DNA from: Ancylobacter tetraedralis
Lineage (GTDB): Bacteria > Pseudomonadota > Alphaproteobacteria > Rhizobiales > Xanthobacteraceae
DNA: 64,000 bases
Assembly (NCBI RefSeq): GCF_014195655.1
Contig: NZ_JACICD010000005.1
Span: 186,001 to 250,000 of the forward strand
Reading direction: 5' to 3'
The notes below the pieces were generated by a model, which did no database searches, was not told the DNA's origin, and worked only from the letters and a program-made list of their open reading frames with translations. Shown here one piece after another: positions 35,094 to 43,840 of the stretch. Within the stretch, counting starts at the first letter, position 1. Each line of letters opens with the position of its first letter. A program made the translations under genes and the position numbers.

Positions 35094-36860
35094 ATGGCCA
35101 AGATGCGTGCCGTCGATGCCGCGATCCGCGTTCTCGAGAAGGAAGGCGTGACCGTCGCCTTCGGTGTCCCGGGTGCCGCGATCAATCCGTTCTATTCCGC
35201 CATGCGTGCTCACGGGAAAACCCGGCACATCCTCGCACGCCATGTCGAGGCGGCCTCCCACATGGCCGAGGGCTATACCCGCGCCAAGCCGGGCAATATC
35301 GGCGTGTGCATCGGCACCTCCGGCCCGGCCGGCACCGACATGATCACCGGCCTCTATTCGGCCGCCGCCGATTCGATCCCGATCCTGTGCATCACCGGCC
35401 AGGCGCCGCGCGCGCGCCTCCACAAGGAGGATTTCCAGGCCGTCGACATCGAATCGATCGCCAAGCCGCTCGCCAAATGGGCCGTCATGGTCCGCGAGCC
35501 GGCTCTGGTGCCGATGGTGTTCCAGCAGGCCTTCCACGTCATGCGCTCCGGCCGTCCCGGCCCGGTGTTGATCGACCTGCCGATCGACGTCCAGCTCGCC
35601 GAAATCGAGTTCGACGAGGACACCTATTCGCCGCTGGAAGTCTACAAGCCCAAGCTCACCCGCAAGCAGGCCGAAAAGGCCATTGCCATGCTGAACGAAG
35701 CGGAGCGTCCGCTCCTCGTCTCGGGCGGCGGCATCATCAACGCGGACGCGTCCGACCTGCTGGTCGAGTTCGCCGAACTCACCGGCGTGCCGGTCATCCC
35801 CACGCTCATGGGCTGGGGCACCATTCCCGACGATCACGACCTGATGGCCGGCATGTGCGGCCTGCAGACCTCGCACCGCTATGGCAACGCCACCATGCTG
35901 GCCTCGGACTTCGTGTTCGGCATCGGCAATCGCTGGGCGAACCGCCATACCGGCTCCGTCGACGTCTACACCAAGGGCCGCAAGTTCATCCATGTCGACA
36001 TCGAGCCGACCCAGATCGGCCGCGTGTTCGGCCCGGATCTCGGCATCGTGTCGGATGCCAAGGCGGCGCTGCAACTCTTCATCGAGGTGGCCAAGGAATA
36101 CAAGGCCGCCGGCACGCTGAAGGATCGCTCGGCCTGGGCCGGGGAATGCCTGGGGCGCAAGCAGACCATGCTGCGCAAGACCCATTACGACAACGTGCCG
36201 CTGAAGCCCCAGCGCGTCTATGAAGAGATGAACGAAGCCTTCGGCCGTGACACCCGCTATGTCTCGACCATCGGCCTCAGCCAGATCGCCGGCGCGCAGA
36301 TGCTCCACGTCTACAAGCCGCGCAACTGGATCAATTGCGGCCAGGCCGGCCCGCTCGGCTGGACCCTGCCGGCGGCGCTCGGCGTGCGCGCGGCGGACCC
36401 GGATGCGGAGATCGTGGCGCTGTCGGGCGACTACGATTTCCAGTTCCTCATCGAGGAACTCGCGGTCGGCGCCCAGCACAAGCTGCCCTACATCCACGTG
36501 GTGGTGAACAACTCCTATCTCGGGCTTATCCGTCAGGCGCAGCGTGGGTTCAACATGGACTTCGAAGTCTCGCTCGCCTTCGACAACATCAACGCGGCCG
36601 AGAATGCCGGCTATGGCGTTGACCATGTCGCGGTGGCCGAAGGCCTCGGCTGCAAGGCGGTGCGCGTGTCCTCGCCCAACGAGTTCAAGGATGCCTTCAC
36701 CCGCGCCAAGGCGCTGATGGCCGAGCATCAGGTGCCTGTGGTGATGGAGTTCATCCTCGAGCGCGTCACCAACATCGCCATGGGCGTGGAGATCGACGCG
36801 GTCAACGAGTTCGAGGAAGTGCTCGACCTGCCGCTGCCCAGCGCCACCGAGCCGGCCTGA
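35094..36860 (+). CDS. gcl: Glyoxylate carboligase
   Basis: A 588-residue ThDP/FAD enzyme joining two glyoxylates to tartronate semialdehyde and CO2. The usual ThDP glutamate is replaced by valine at residue 51 ([16 protein letters not shown]), the hallmark of Gcl and the same position as in E. coli. [29 protein letters not shown] and [17 protein letters not shown] (ThDP motif) agree. The ATG at 35094 has AGGAGGAAGT upstream, against a longer frame reaching into the regulator region. First gene of gcl-hyi-glxR; likely controlled by the divergent IclR protein. Confidence 0.96.
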   Translation: MAKMRAVDAAIRVLEKEGVTVAFGVPGAAINPFYSAMRAHGKTRHILARHVEAASHMAEGYTRAKPGNIGVCIGTSGPAGTDMITGLYSAAADSIPILCITGQAPRARLHKEDFQAVDIESIAKPLAKWAVMVREPALVPMVFQQAFHVMRSGRPGPVLIDLPIDVQLAEIEFDEDTYSPLEVYKPKLTRKQAEKAIAMLNEAERPLLVSGGGIINADASDLLVEFAELTGVPVIPTLMGWGTIPDDHDLMAGMCGLQTSHRYGNATMLASDFVFGIGNRWANRHTGSVDVYTKGRKFIHVDIEPTQIGRVFGPDLGIVSDAKAALQLFIEVAKEYKAAGTLKDRSAWAGECLGRKQTMLRKTHYDNVPLKPQRVYEEMNEAFGRDTRYVSTIGLSQIAGAQMLHVYKPRNWINCGQAGPLGWTLPAALGVRAADPDAEIVALSGDYDFQFLIEELAVGAQHKLPYIHVVVNNSYLGLIRQAQRGFNMDFEVSLAFDNINAAENAGYGVDHVAVAEGLGCKAVRVSSPNEFKDAFTRAKALMAEHQVPVVMEFILERVTNIAMGVEIDAVNEFEEVLDLPLPSATEPA

Positions 36861-36887
36861 ACACCGAGCCTGTGATGCCGGCGGGGC

Positions 36888-36938
36888 GCCCGGCTCCGCC
36901 GCAGCCCTCCGCGACGGAGCCGGGCCCGCGTCCTTTTT
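36888..36938 (+). terminator. Terminator-like hairpin between gcl and hyi
   Basis: GCCCGGCTCCG and CGGAGCCGGGC form an 11-bp stem, with TTTTT following eight bases later. A second hairpin GACCTGCC/GGCAGGTC lies near 36,999-37,019. Partial termination here would make more Gcl than downstream enzymes; alternatively hyi and glxR have their own promoter. Confidence 0.6.
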
Positions 36939-37059
36939 CGCCGCATCCTTCGCGTTTTCATGTCTTCGACAGGAAAACGCGCCCATATCGTCGCGAGGAC
37001 CTGCCGCAAAAGGCAGGTCCCGCGTCCCATGAAAAACCCATTCAGCCCAGGAGCGGTCC

Positions 37060-37845
37060 ATGCCCCGTTTCGCCGCCAATCTGACCATGCTGTTCAACGA
37101 GGTGCCCTTCCTCGACCGCTTCGAGAAGGCCGCCAGCGCCGGCTTCACCGGGGTCGAGTACCTCTTCCCCTATGACTTTCCGGTCGAGGAACTGGTCGCC
37201 AAGCTGAAGGACAACAATCTCGCCCAGGTGCTGCACAATCTGCCGGCCGGCAATTGGGGCGGCGGCGAGCGCGGCATCGCCATCCTTCCGGACCGCGTGG
37301 ACGAATTCCGCGCCGGGGTCGACAAGGCGATCACCTACGCCACCGCGCTGGGCTCGCCCCAGGTCAACATCCTCGCCGGCATCGCCCCCGCGGGCGTCGA
37401 GCGCGAGGTGCTGCACAAGACGTTCATTGAGAACCTCAAATACGCCGCTCCGCGCATCCAGGAAGCTGGCCTCAAGCTGCTGATCGAGCCGATCAACACG
37501 CGCGACATTCCCGGCTTCTTCCTGAATTATACGAAGCAGGCCAAGGCGATCATCGAGGAAGTCGGCTCGGACAACCTGTTCATCCAGTACGACATCTACC
37601 ACATGCAGATCATGGAGGGCGATCTCGCCCGCACCATCGAGGCGAACCTGCCGCGGATCGCGCACATCCAGCTCGCCGACAATCCGGGCCGCAATGAGCC
37701 GGGCACCGGCGAGATCAACTATCCCTTCCTGTTCCGCCACCTCGACGCCATCGGCTATGCCGGCTGGGTCGGGTGCGAATACAAGCCCAAGGGCGAGACC
37801 GCGGCCGGCCTCGGCTGGCTGAAGAGCCTCACCGACGCGGCGTGA
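37060..37845 (+). CDS. hyi: Hydroxypyruvate isomerase
   Basis: A 261-residue AP-endonuclease-2-fold (TIM barrel) isomerase interconverting hydroxypyruvate and tartronate semialdehyde. Family marks include NLTMLFNEVPFLDRFEKAA, FTGVEYLFPYDF, LLIEPINTRDIPGFFL (metal Glu), QYDIYHMQIMEGD (metal Asp and His), ADNPGRNEPGTGEINY (substrate site) and GWVGCEYKPKG (metal Glu). Length matches E. coli Hyi (258). It follows gcl and precedes glxR, as in other glyoxylate operons. Confidence 0.95.
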   Translation: MPRFAANLTMLFNEVPFLDRFEKAASAGFTGVEYLFPYDFPVEELVAKLKDNNLAQVLHNLPAGNWGGGERGIAILPDRVDEFRAGVDKAITYATALGSPQVNILAGIAPAGVEREVLHKTFIENLKYAAPRIQEAGLKLLIEPINTRDIPGFFLNYTKQAKAIIEEVGSDNLFIQYDIYHMQIMEGDLARTIEANLPRIAHIQLADNPGRNEPGTGEINYPFLFRHLDAIGYAGWVGCEYKPKGETAAGLGWLKSLTDAA

Positions 37846-37874
37846 GGCTGCGCAGGCCGAGGTTGCGCAGCCTC
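37844..37874 (+). other. Intercistronic hairpin between hyi and glxR
   Basis: GAGGCTGCGC and GCGCAGCCTC form a perfect 10-bp stem that begins inside the hyi stop codon. No T-run follows. Likely mRNA processing or stabilisation element. Confidence 0.55.
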
Positions 37875-37922
37875 GACCTGCGCATTCCAAGAAACTCATT
37901 CTAGGAAAACGAGGAAAAGACG

Positions 37923-38813
37923 ATGGCTAAAGTTGGATTTGTCGGTCTCGGCATCATGGGCACCCCCATGGCCGGCCACCTGATCGACGCGGGCCACACG
38001 CTCTATCTCTATGATATCAAGCCGATTCCCGCTGAACTGACGGGCAAGGGCGGCGTCGCCTGCGCCACCGGCACCGAAGTCGCCAGCCATGCCGACATCA
38101 TCATCACCATGGTGCCGGATACCCCGCATGTGGCCGCCGCGCTGTTCGGCGAGAACGGCATCGCGGCCGGCCTCACGGCGGGCAAGATCGTGGTCGACAT
38201 GTCGTCGATCGCCCCGGTCGAAACCAAGGAATTCGCCAAAAAGATCAACGATCTCGGCTGCGACTATCTCGATGCGCCGGTGTCGGGCGGCGAGGTCGGC
38301 GCCAAGGCCGCCTCGCTCACCATCATGGTCGGTGGCCCCGAGGGCGCCTTCGAGACGGTGAAGCCGCTGTTCGAGAAGATGGGCAAGAACATCACGCTGG
38401 TCGGCGGCAATGGCGATGGCCAGACCACCAAGGTGGCGAACCAGATCATCGTCGCGCTCAACATCCTCGCGGTGTCCGAGGCGCTGCTATTCGCCTCCAA
38501 GGCGGGCGCCGATCCCGCCAAGGTGCGTCAGGCGCTGATGGGCGGCTTCGCCAATTCACGCATCCTGGAAGTGCATGGCGAGCGCATGGTCAAGCGCACC
38601 TTCAACCCGGGCTTCCGTATCGAGCTGCACCAGAAGGACCTGAATCTGGCCCTGACCGGCGCGCGCCAGTTGCAGATGTCGCTGCCCTCCACCGCGCTGG
38701 CGCAGCAGCTGTTCTCCTCGGTCGCCGCCCATGGTGGCGCCGCGCTGGACCATTCGGCGCTGGTCAAGGCGCTGGAACTGCTAGCCAACCACACGGTCAC
38801 GCCGGACGCCTGA
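37923..38813 (+). CDS. glxR: 2-hydroxy-3-oxopropionate (tartronate semialdehyde) reductase
   Basis: A 296-residue beta-hydroxyacid dehydrogenase reducing tartronate semialdehyde to D-glycerate with NAD(P)H. The Rossmann motif is VGFVGLGIMGTPMAGHL (residues 4-20), the substrate loop DAPVSGGEVGA (118-128), and the catalytic Lys170 lies in GDGQTTKVANQ. The C-terminal HQKDLNLALTGARQ is the cofactor/dimer helix. The next gene downstream is separated by a terminator and its own promoter, so glxR ends the gcl operon. Confidence 0.95.
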   Translation: MAKVGFVGLGIMGTPMAGHLIDAGHTLYLYDIKPIPAELTGKGGVACATGTEVASHADIIITMVPDTPHVAAALFGENGIAAGLTAGKIVVDMSSIAPVETKEFAKKINDLGCDYLDAPVSGGEVGAKAASLTIMVGGPEGAFETVKPLFEKMGKNITLVGGNGDGQTTKVANQIIVALNILAVSEALLFASKAGADPAKVRQALMGGFANSRILEVHGERMVKRTFNPGFRIELHQKDLNLALTGARQLQMSLPSTALAQQLFSSVAAHGGAALDHSALVKALELLANHTVTPDA

Positions 38814-38845
38814 CCTCGCACCGCATTAGGCATTCAGATTGAGTT

Positions 38846-38873
38846 TCGGGGGCGCAATGCGCCCCCGATTCGT
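38846..38873 (+). terminator. Rho-independent terminator of gcl-hyi-glxR
   Basis: TCGGGGGCGCA and TGCGCCCCCGA are perfect complements with a minimal loop, followed by TTCGTTT. It lies 33 bases beyond the glxR stop. Confidence 0.85.
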
Positions 38874-39088
38874 TTGGAAAGATAAGTAAGCCTTGCTGCC
38901 ACGATAGTGGACTCTCGCCGCCACGACAGTCTTTTGCGTAGTCCGAGAGACAATTGTTCTGCCCTATACACCGTGGACAAACGGTCATCTGACGACGTAA
39001 CCTGTCAGACATGTCGCAAACACGCCCCGCCTAGCTCGCGATGCGGCCTCACATGCGCGACGTATTATCACGCCCACCGCATACGCTC

Positions 39089-39135
39089 TTGACTAGGGCC
39101 CTTTCATCCCTAATCATGGCATACAAAATACCAAA
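39089..39135 (+). promoter_or_regulatory. Promoter with GntR-type operator ahead of the PanE2-like gene
   Basis: TTGACT (39089-39094), a 16-base spacer and TAATCA (39111-39116) make a plausible sigma-70 promoter. Directly downstream, 39117-39135 read on the minus strand is TTTGGTATTTTGTATGCCA, identical at all but one position over GGTATTTnGTATGCCA with the element in front of GntR copy 2. Repression by a GntR regulator of the oxalate operon is the likely control. Confidence 0.65.
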
Positions 39136-39184
39136 CAAGGTTCGCCCGGCGCGGGAGTTGGCGCGAACATAAGGAGGGAGTCCC

Positions 39185-40162
39185 ATGAAGGTCTGCATCT
39201 ATGGTGCCGGCGCCATCGGCGGCTATGTCGGCGTTCAGTTGAAGCGCGCCGGCGTCGACGTCAGCCTGGTCGCCCGTGGCCCCCATCTCGAGGCGATGAA
39301 GCGCAACGGCCTCAAGCTGCTGATCGACGGCGAAGAGCGCGTCGAGCACATCCCCTGTTCCGACAATCCGGCCGAGCTCGGCCCGCAGGATTATGTCATC
39401 GTCGCGCTCAAGGGCCATTCGGTGACGGGCGTGGTCGATGCCATGCAGCCGCTGCTCGGCAACGACACGGCGGTCGTCACCGCCGTCAACGGCGTGCCCT
39501 ACTGGTACTATTACAAGCACGGCGACCATCTCGAGGGCCGCACGCTGGAAAGCGTCGATCCCGGCGGCAAGCAGTGGAACGGCCTGCGGCCGGAACGCGC
39601 CATCGGCTGCATCGTCTATCCCGCGACCGAAGTGGTCGAGCCGGGCGTCATCAAGCACGTCTATGGCGACAAGTTCCCGCTCGGCGAGCCCTCGGGCGAG
39701 ATCACCGACCGTGTGACCAAGCTCTCGGAGGCCTTCGCCGCCGGCGACATGCGCGCGCCCGTGCTGCCCAACATCCGTGACGAGTTGTGGCTGAAGCTCT
39801 GGGGCAACCTCTGCTTCAATCCGATCAGCGCGCTGACCCACGCCACGCTCGACACCATCGCCTCCGATCCCGGCACCCGCGCGGTGGCCAAGTCGATGAT
39901 GCTGGAAGCGCAGGAAATCGCCATCCAGTCCGGCGTCAACTTCCGCGTCGGTGTCGAGCGCCGCATTGACGGCGCGGGCGCGGTGGGCGCGCACAAGACC
40001 TCCATGCTGCAGGACCTCGAGCGGTCGCGCGCCATGGAGATCGACCCGCTCGTCACCGTGGTGCAGGAAATGGGTCGCCTCGCCGGCATCCCCACCCCCA
40101 CCATCGACATCGTGCTCGCCCTGGTTCGCCAGCGCGCGCAGATCGCCGGCTGCTATAACTAG
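39185..40162 (+). CDS. PanE/ApbA-family reductase, candidate oxalyl-CoA reductase (PanE2-like)
   Basis: A 325-residue 6-phosphogluconate-dehydrogenase-fold reductase. The N-terminal KVCIYGAGAIGGYVG binds NADP(H) (Arg31 in SLVARG). Asn102 in VNGVPYWYYY, Lys204 and Asn208 in LWLKLWGNLCFNPIS correspond to the ketopantoate reductase active site. In Methylobacterium extorquens a paralogue, PanE2, encoded with oxalate genes, is linked to reduction of oxalyl-CoA to glyoxylate. Here the gene sits downstream of gcl/hyi/glxR and under an oxalate-type operator, so the same role is likely. True ketopantoate reductase for CoA synthesis is the alternative, less likely in this setting. Confidence 0.8.
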   Translation: MKVCIYGAGAIGGYVGVQLKRAGVDVSLVARGPHLEAMKRNGLKLLIDGEERVEHIPCSDNPAELGPQDYVIVALKGHSVTGVVDAMQPLLGNDTAVVTAVNGVPYWYYYKHGDHLEGRTLESVDPGGKQWNGLRPERAIGCIVYPATEVVEPGVIKHVYGDKFPLGEPSGEITDRVTKLSEAFAAGDMRAPVLPNIRDELWLKLWGNLCFNPISALTHATLDTIASDPGTRAVAKSMMLEAQEIAIQSGVNFRVGVERRIDGAGAVGAHKTSMLQDLERSRAMEIDPLVTVVQEMGRLAGIPTPTIDIVLALVRQRAQIAGCYN

Positions 40163-40174
40163 AGTCGACTAACA

Positions 40175-40948
40175 ATGGCGCATTGGGTTCGTTTCAGCCA
40201 CGCGGGCGTGACCGGCTTCGGCACGCTCGACGGGGCATCCATCACCGTTCACAGCGGTAACATGTTCAATGGCGCCCAGCCGACCGGAGAGCGCCTTGCG
40301 CTCTCCGAGGTCGCGCTGCTCGCCCCAACCGAGCCGACCAAGGTCATTGCGCTGTGGAACAATTTCCACGCGCTGGCCGCCAAGCTCAACTCGCCCGTGC
40401 CGGCCGACCCGCTCTATCTGCTCAAGGCCGGCTCCTCGCTCACCAGCCCCGGCGCGGTGGTGCACCGCCCGGCCTCCTATGACGGCAAGGTGGTCTATGA
40501 GGGCGAGCTGGGCATCGTCATCGGCACGCGCGCGAGCAGCGTCTCCGAGGAGGAGGCCGGCGCCTGCATCTTCGGCTATACCTGCGTGAACGACATCACC
40601 GCCGCCGATATCATCAACAAGGACGCCACCTTCGCCCAGTGGGTGCGGGCCAAGAGCTTCGACGGCTTCGGACCTTTCGGCCCGGTGGTCGCGACCGATG
40701 TCGATCCGGCCAGCCTCGTCGTGCGCACCGTGCTCAACGGGCAGGAACGGCAGAACTACCCGATCAGCGACATGATCTTCTCCGCCCGCCAGCTGGTGAG
40801 CCGGATCTCGCATGACATGACGCTCAATCCCGGCGATGTCATCTGCTGCGGCACCTCGGTCGGTGTCGGCACCATGAAGGATCCCTCCAACACGGTGGAA
40901 ATCGTGATCGAGGGGATCGGGACGCTCAGCAACACTTTCGTGCAGTAG
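40175..40948 (+). CDS. Fumarylacetoacetate hydrolase (FAH)-family protein
   Basis: A 257-residue member of the FAH superfamily. The metal site is visible as [12 protein letters not shown] (Glu-x-Glu) and, further on, the Asp region of [28 protein letters not shown] and [16 protein letters not shown] are typical. Family activities include 2-keto-acid hydratase, oxaloacetate decarboxylase/tautomerase and C-C hydrolase. Position between the PanE2-like and sucCD genes, 12 bases after the former, suggests a role on a 2-oxo acid of central metabolism such as oxaloacetate, but this is inference. Confidence 0.82.
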   Translation: MAHWVRFSHAGVTGFGTLDGASITVHSGNMFNGAQPTGERLALSEVALLAPTEPTKVIALWNNFHALAAKLNSPVPADPLYLLKAGSSLTSPGAVVHRPASYDGKVVYEGELGIVIGTRASSVSEEEAGACIFGYTCVNDITAADIINKDATFAQWVRAKSFDGFGPFGPVVATDVDPASLVVRTVLNGQERQNYPISDMIFSARQLVSRISHDMTLNPGDVICCGTSVGVGTMKDPSNTVEIVIEGIGTLSNTFVQ

Positions 40949-41061
40949 CGTCCTGGCGCGCTTGCGCCTATAGGGAAATAGGATACGCCAATCGACGGGA
41001 GAGCCATGCCGCCTCGCGCCATGCGCCCTCTCGGCCATCCGGTTGTGGAGGAGCGGGATTA

Positions 41062-42260
<1,199 letters not shown>

Positions 42261-42261
<1 letters not shown>

Positions 42262-43157
42262 TGTCCGTCCTGCTGACCAAAGACACGAAGATCATCACCC
42301 AGGGCTTCACCGGCAAGAACGGCACGTTCCATTCCGAGCAGGCCCTCGCCTACGGCTCCAAGATCGTCGGCGGCACCTCGCCCGGCAAGGGCGGCTCGAC
42401 CCATCTCGGCCTGCCGGTGTTCGACACCGTCGCCGAGGCGCGCGACAAGACCGGGGCCGACGCCTCGGTGATCTACGTGCCCCCGCCGGGCGCGGCCGAT
42501 GCGATTCTCGAGGCGATCGCCGCCGAAATTCCGCTCATCGTGTGCATCACCGAGGGTATCCCGGTGCTCGACATGGTGAAGGTGCGCCGCGCGCTCGACG
42601 CCTCGAAGTCGCGCCTCATCGGGCCGAACTGCCCCGGCATCGTCACAGCCGGCGAATCGAAGATAGGCATTATGCCGGCTAATATCTTCAAGAAGGGCTC
42701 GGTCGGCGTGGTGTCGCGCTCGGGCACGCTGACCTATGAAGCGGTGTTCCAGACCAGCCAGGAAGGCCTCGGCCAGACCACGGCGGTCGGCATTGGCGGC
42801 GATCCGGTGAAGGGCACCGAGTTCATCGACGTGCTCGAACTGTTCCTCGCCGATGACGCCACCGAATCGATCGTGATGATCGGCGAGATCGGCGGCTCGG
42901 CCGAGGAAGACGCGGCGCAGTTCCTCAAGGACGAAGCCAAGCGCGGCCGCAAGAAGCCGATGGTCGGCTTCATCGCCGGCCGCACCGCCCCTCCCGGCCG
43001 TCGCATGGGTCATGCCGGCGCCATCATCTCCGGCGGCAAGGGCGGCGCGGAAGACAAGATCGCGGCGATGGAAGAGGCCGGCATCGTGGTCTCCCCCTCC
43101 CCCGCGCGCCTCGGCAAGACGCTGGTCGACGTGCTCAACAAGCGCGTCGCGGCCTGA
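42261..43157 (+). CDS. sucD: Succinyl-CoA synthetase-type ligase, alpha subunit
   Basis: A 298-residue CoA-binding subunit carrying the phosphorylated histidine His251 in [16 protein letters not shown] (His246 in E. coli). The Rossmann CoA site begins [36 protein letters not shown] and [20 protein letters not shown] are conserved. It overlaps the beta-subunit stop by one base (TGATG), giving coupled translation and a 1:1 ratio. Followed by a strong terminator, so the PanE2-like, FAH, sucC and sucD genes could form one transcript, though a 113-bp gap precedes sucC. Confidence 0.92.
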
Positions 43158-43373
43158 CGCTTCGCGCGTCTTGAAACATGAGAACCCCGCGCTGGCCTGG
43201 TGCCGACGCGGGGTTTTTCTTTGCGCAGCCGCCATTCAATGAAGAGCGGCAGACCGAACTGACCTGAGGAGCCGGCCGAGATCGCGCCTCTCCGATCGGA
43301 AGCGCTGGACAGCGCTCCCTCGCCAGCCGTAGCGACGTCGCCAAAGCTTGAGGAATTCCCGGAAGCCGCGCCC
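43158..43373. other. Intergenic region after sucD
   Basis: 216 bases: the sucD terminator, then GC-rich sequence with no supported gene. A 74-codon rightward frame from 43348 has no ribosome site and overlaps the microprotein gene in antisense. Confidence 0.5.
43183..43218 (+). terminator. Rho-independent terminator after sucD
   Basis: AACCCCGCG and CGCGGGGTT form a 9-bp stem with a 15-base loop and end in TTTTT. Confidence 0.93.
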
Positions 43374-43502
43374 TCAGACCGGGAAGCACTCGGGCGGCAG
43401 CACTGCCATCTCATCGCTCTCCAGAGTCTGCGCGAGGAGGATGGTCATCCATGCATGGCACACAATCAGCAGCGGCAGCACGGGGAAAACCGTTTCCAAC
43501 AT
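43374..43502 (-). CDS. Candidate 42-residue single-pass membrane microprotein
   Basis: A short leftward gene starting MLETVFPVLPLLIVCHAWMT. Residues 4-24 are a hydrophobic helix; the tail is short and acidic (ESDE) and ends PPECFPV. The ATG at 43502 has GGAGA at about seven bases, a good ribosome site. About 60 bases upstream is TTGGTATTTGGCATTAGG with TATACCA, matching the oxalate GntR-type element. I do not recognise the family. Small single-helix proteins can accompany MFS carriers, so a helper of the OxlT-like transporters is possible. It could also be chance. Confidence 0.45.
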   Translation of the reverse strand: MLETVFPVLPLLIVCHAWMTILLAQTLESDEMAVLPPECFPV

Positions 43503-43840
43503 CTGCAGTCTCCAAGTCTCGATCCTGTTGCACTGCAACCTAACCGACCCCGGCATTTCCTGGTATACCTAATGCCAAATACCAACCTTGCATTCGATGC
43601 ATGGCTCCGCCACGCATCACCATGCACCCGTAAGCGTGCAGGGTGATGCGCGAGCCTTGCCAAATGTCAGGATATGGCGCGCCTCCACCTCCCGACAGGG
43701 AGGCGCTCCGCGCTCATGACGCGGTGAAGAACGGGCCGAAACCGGCAATTCACGACATCCGGCAGCGGAACTTCGGCAACGCCCGGCGAAAATGTTCTCG
43801 CGGGCTCTCTACCGTCACATCGCTGCGCGCGAACGATCTT
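43503..43840. other. Intergenic region between the microprotein and the 552-residue protein gene
   Basis: 338 bases. Contains the operator-like element at 43561-43587 with nearby symmetric sequences (TGCAATGCAT-like patches). The rest shows nothing I can support. It includes the downstream side of the leftward 552-residue gene's stop at 43841. Confidence 0.45.
43561..43587 (-). promoter_or_regulatory. Candidate GntR operator ahead of the microprotein gene
   Basis: Read leftward, TTGGTATTTGGCATTAGG followed by TATACCA contains GGTATTTGG, the left half of the oxalate element, and the palindromic TGGTATACC(A) overlapping it. It is 59 bases before the microprotein ATG. Confidence 0.5.

Larger units (their letters stand above)
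38814..39184. other. Intergenic region between glxR and the PanE2-like gene
   Basis: 371 bases with a terminator at 38846-38873, about 200 bases without a recognisable feature, then a promoter and operator at 39089-39135. No supported gene. The region separates the IclR-linked gcl operon from a transcript under the GntR-type motif. Confidence 0.6.

Noticed and set aside
34905..37148. Long frame antisense to gcl
   Set aside because: Shadow of gcl in a GC-rich genome; the sense frame is a full, well-conserved enzyme.
43348..43572. 74-codon rightward frame after sucD
   Set aside because: No ribosome site, no domain, and antisense to the microprotein gene that has a ribosome site and operator.
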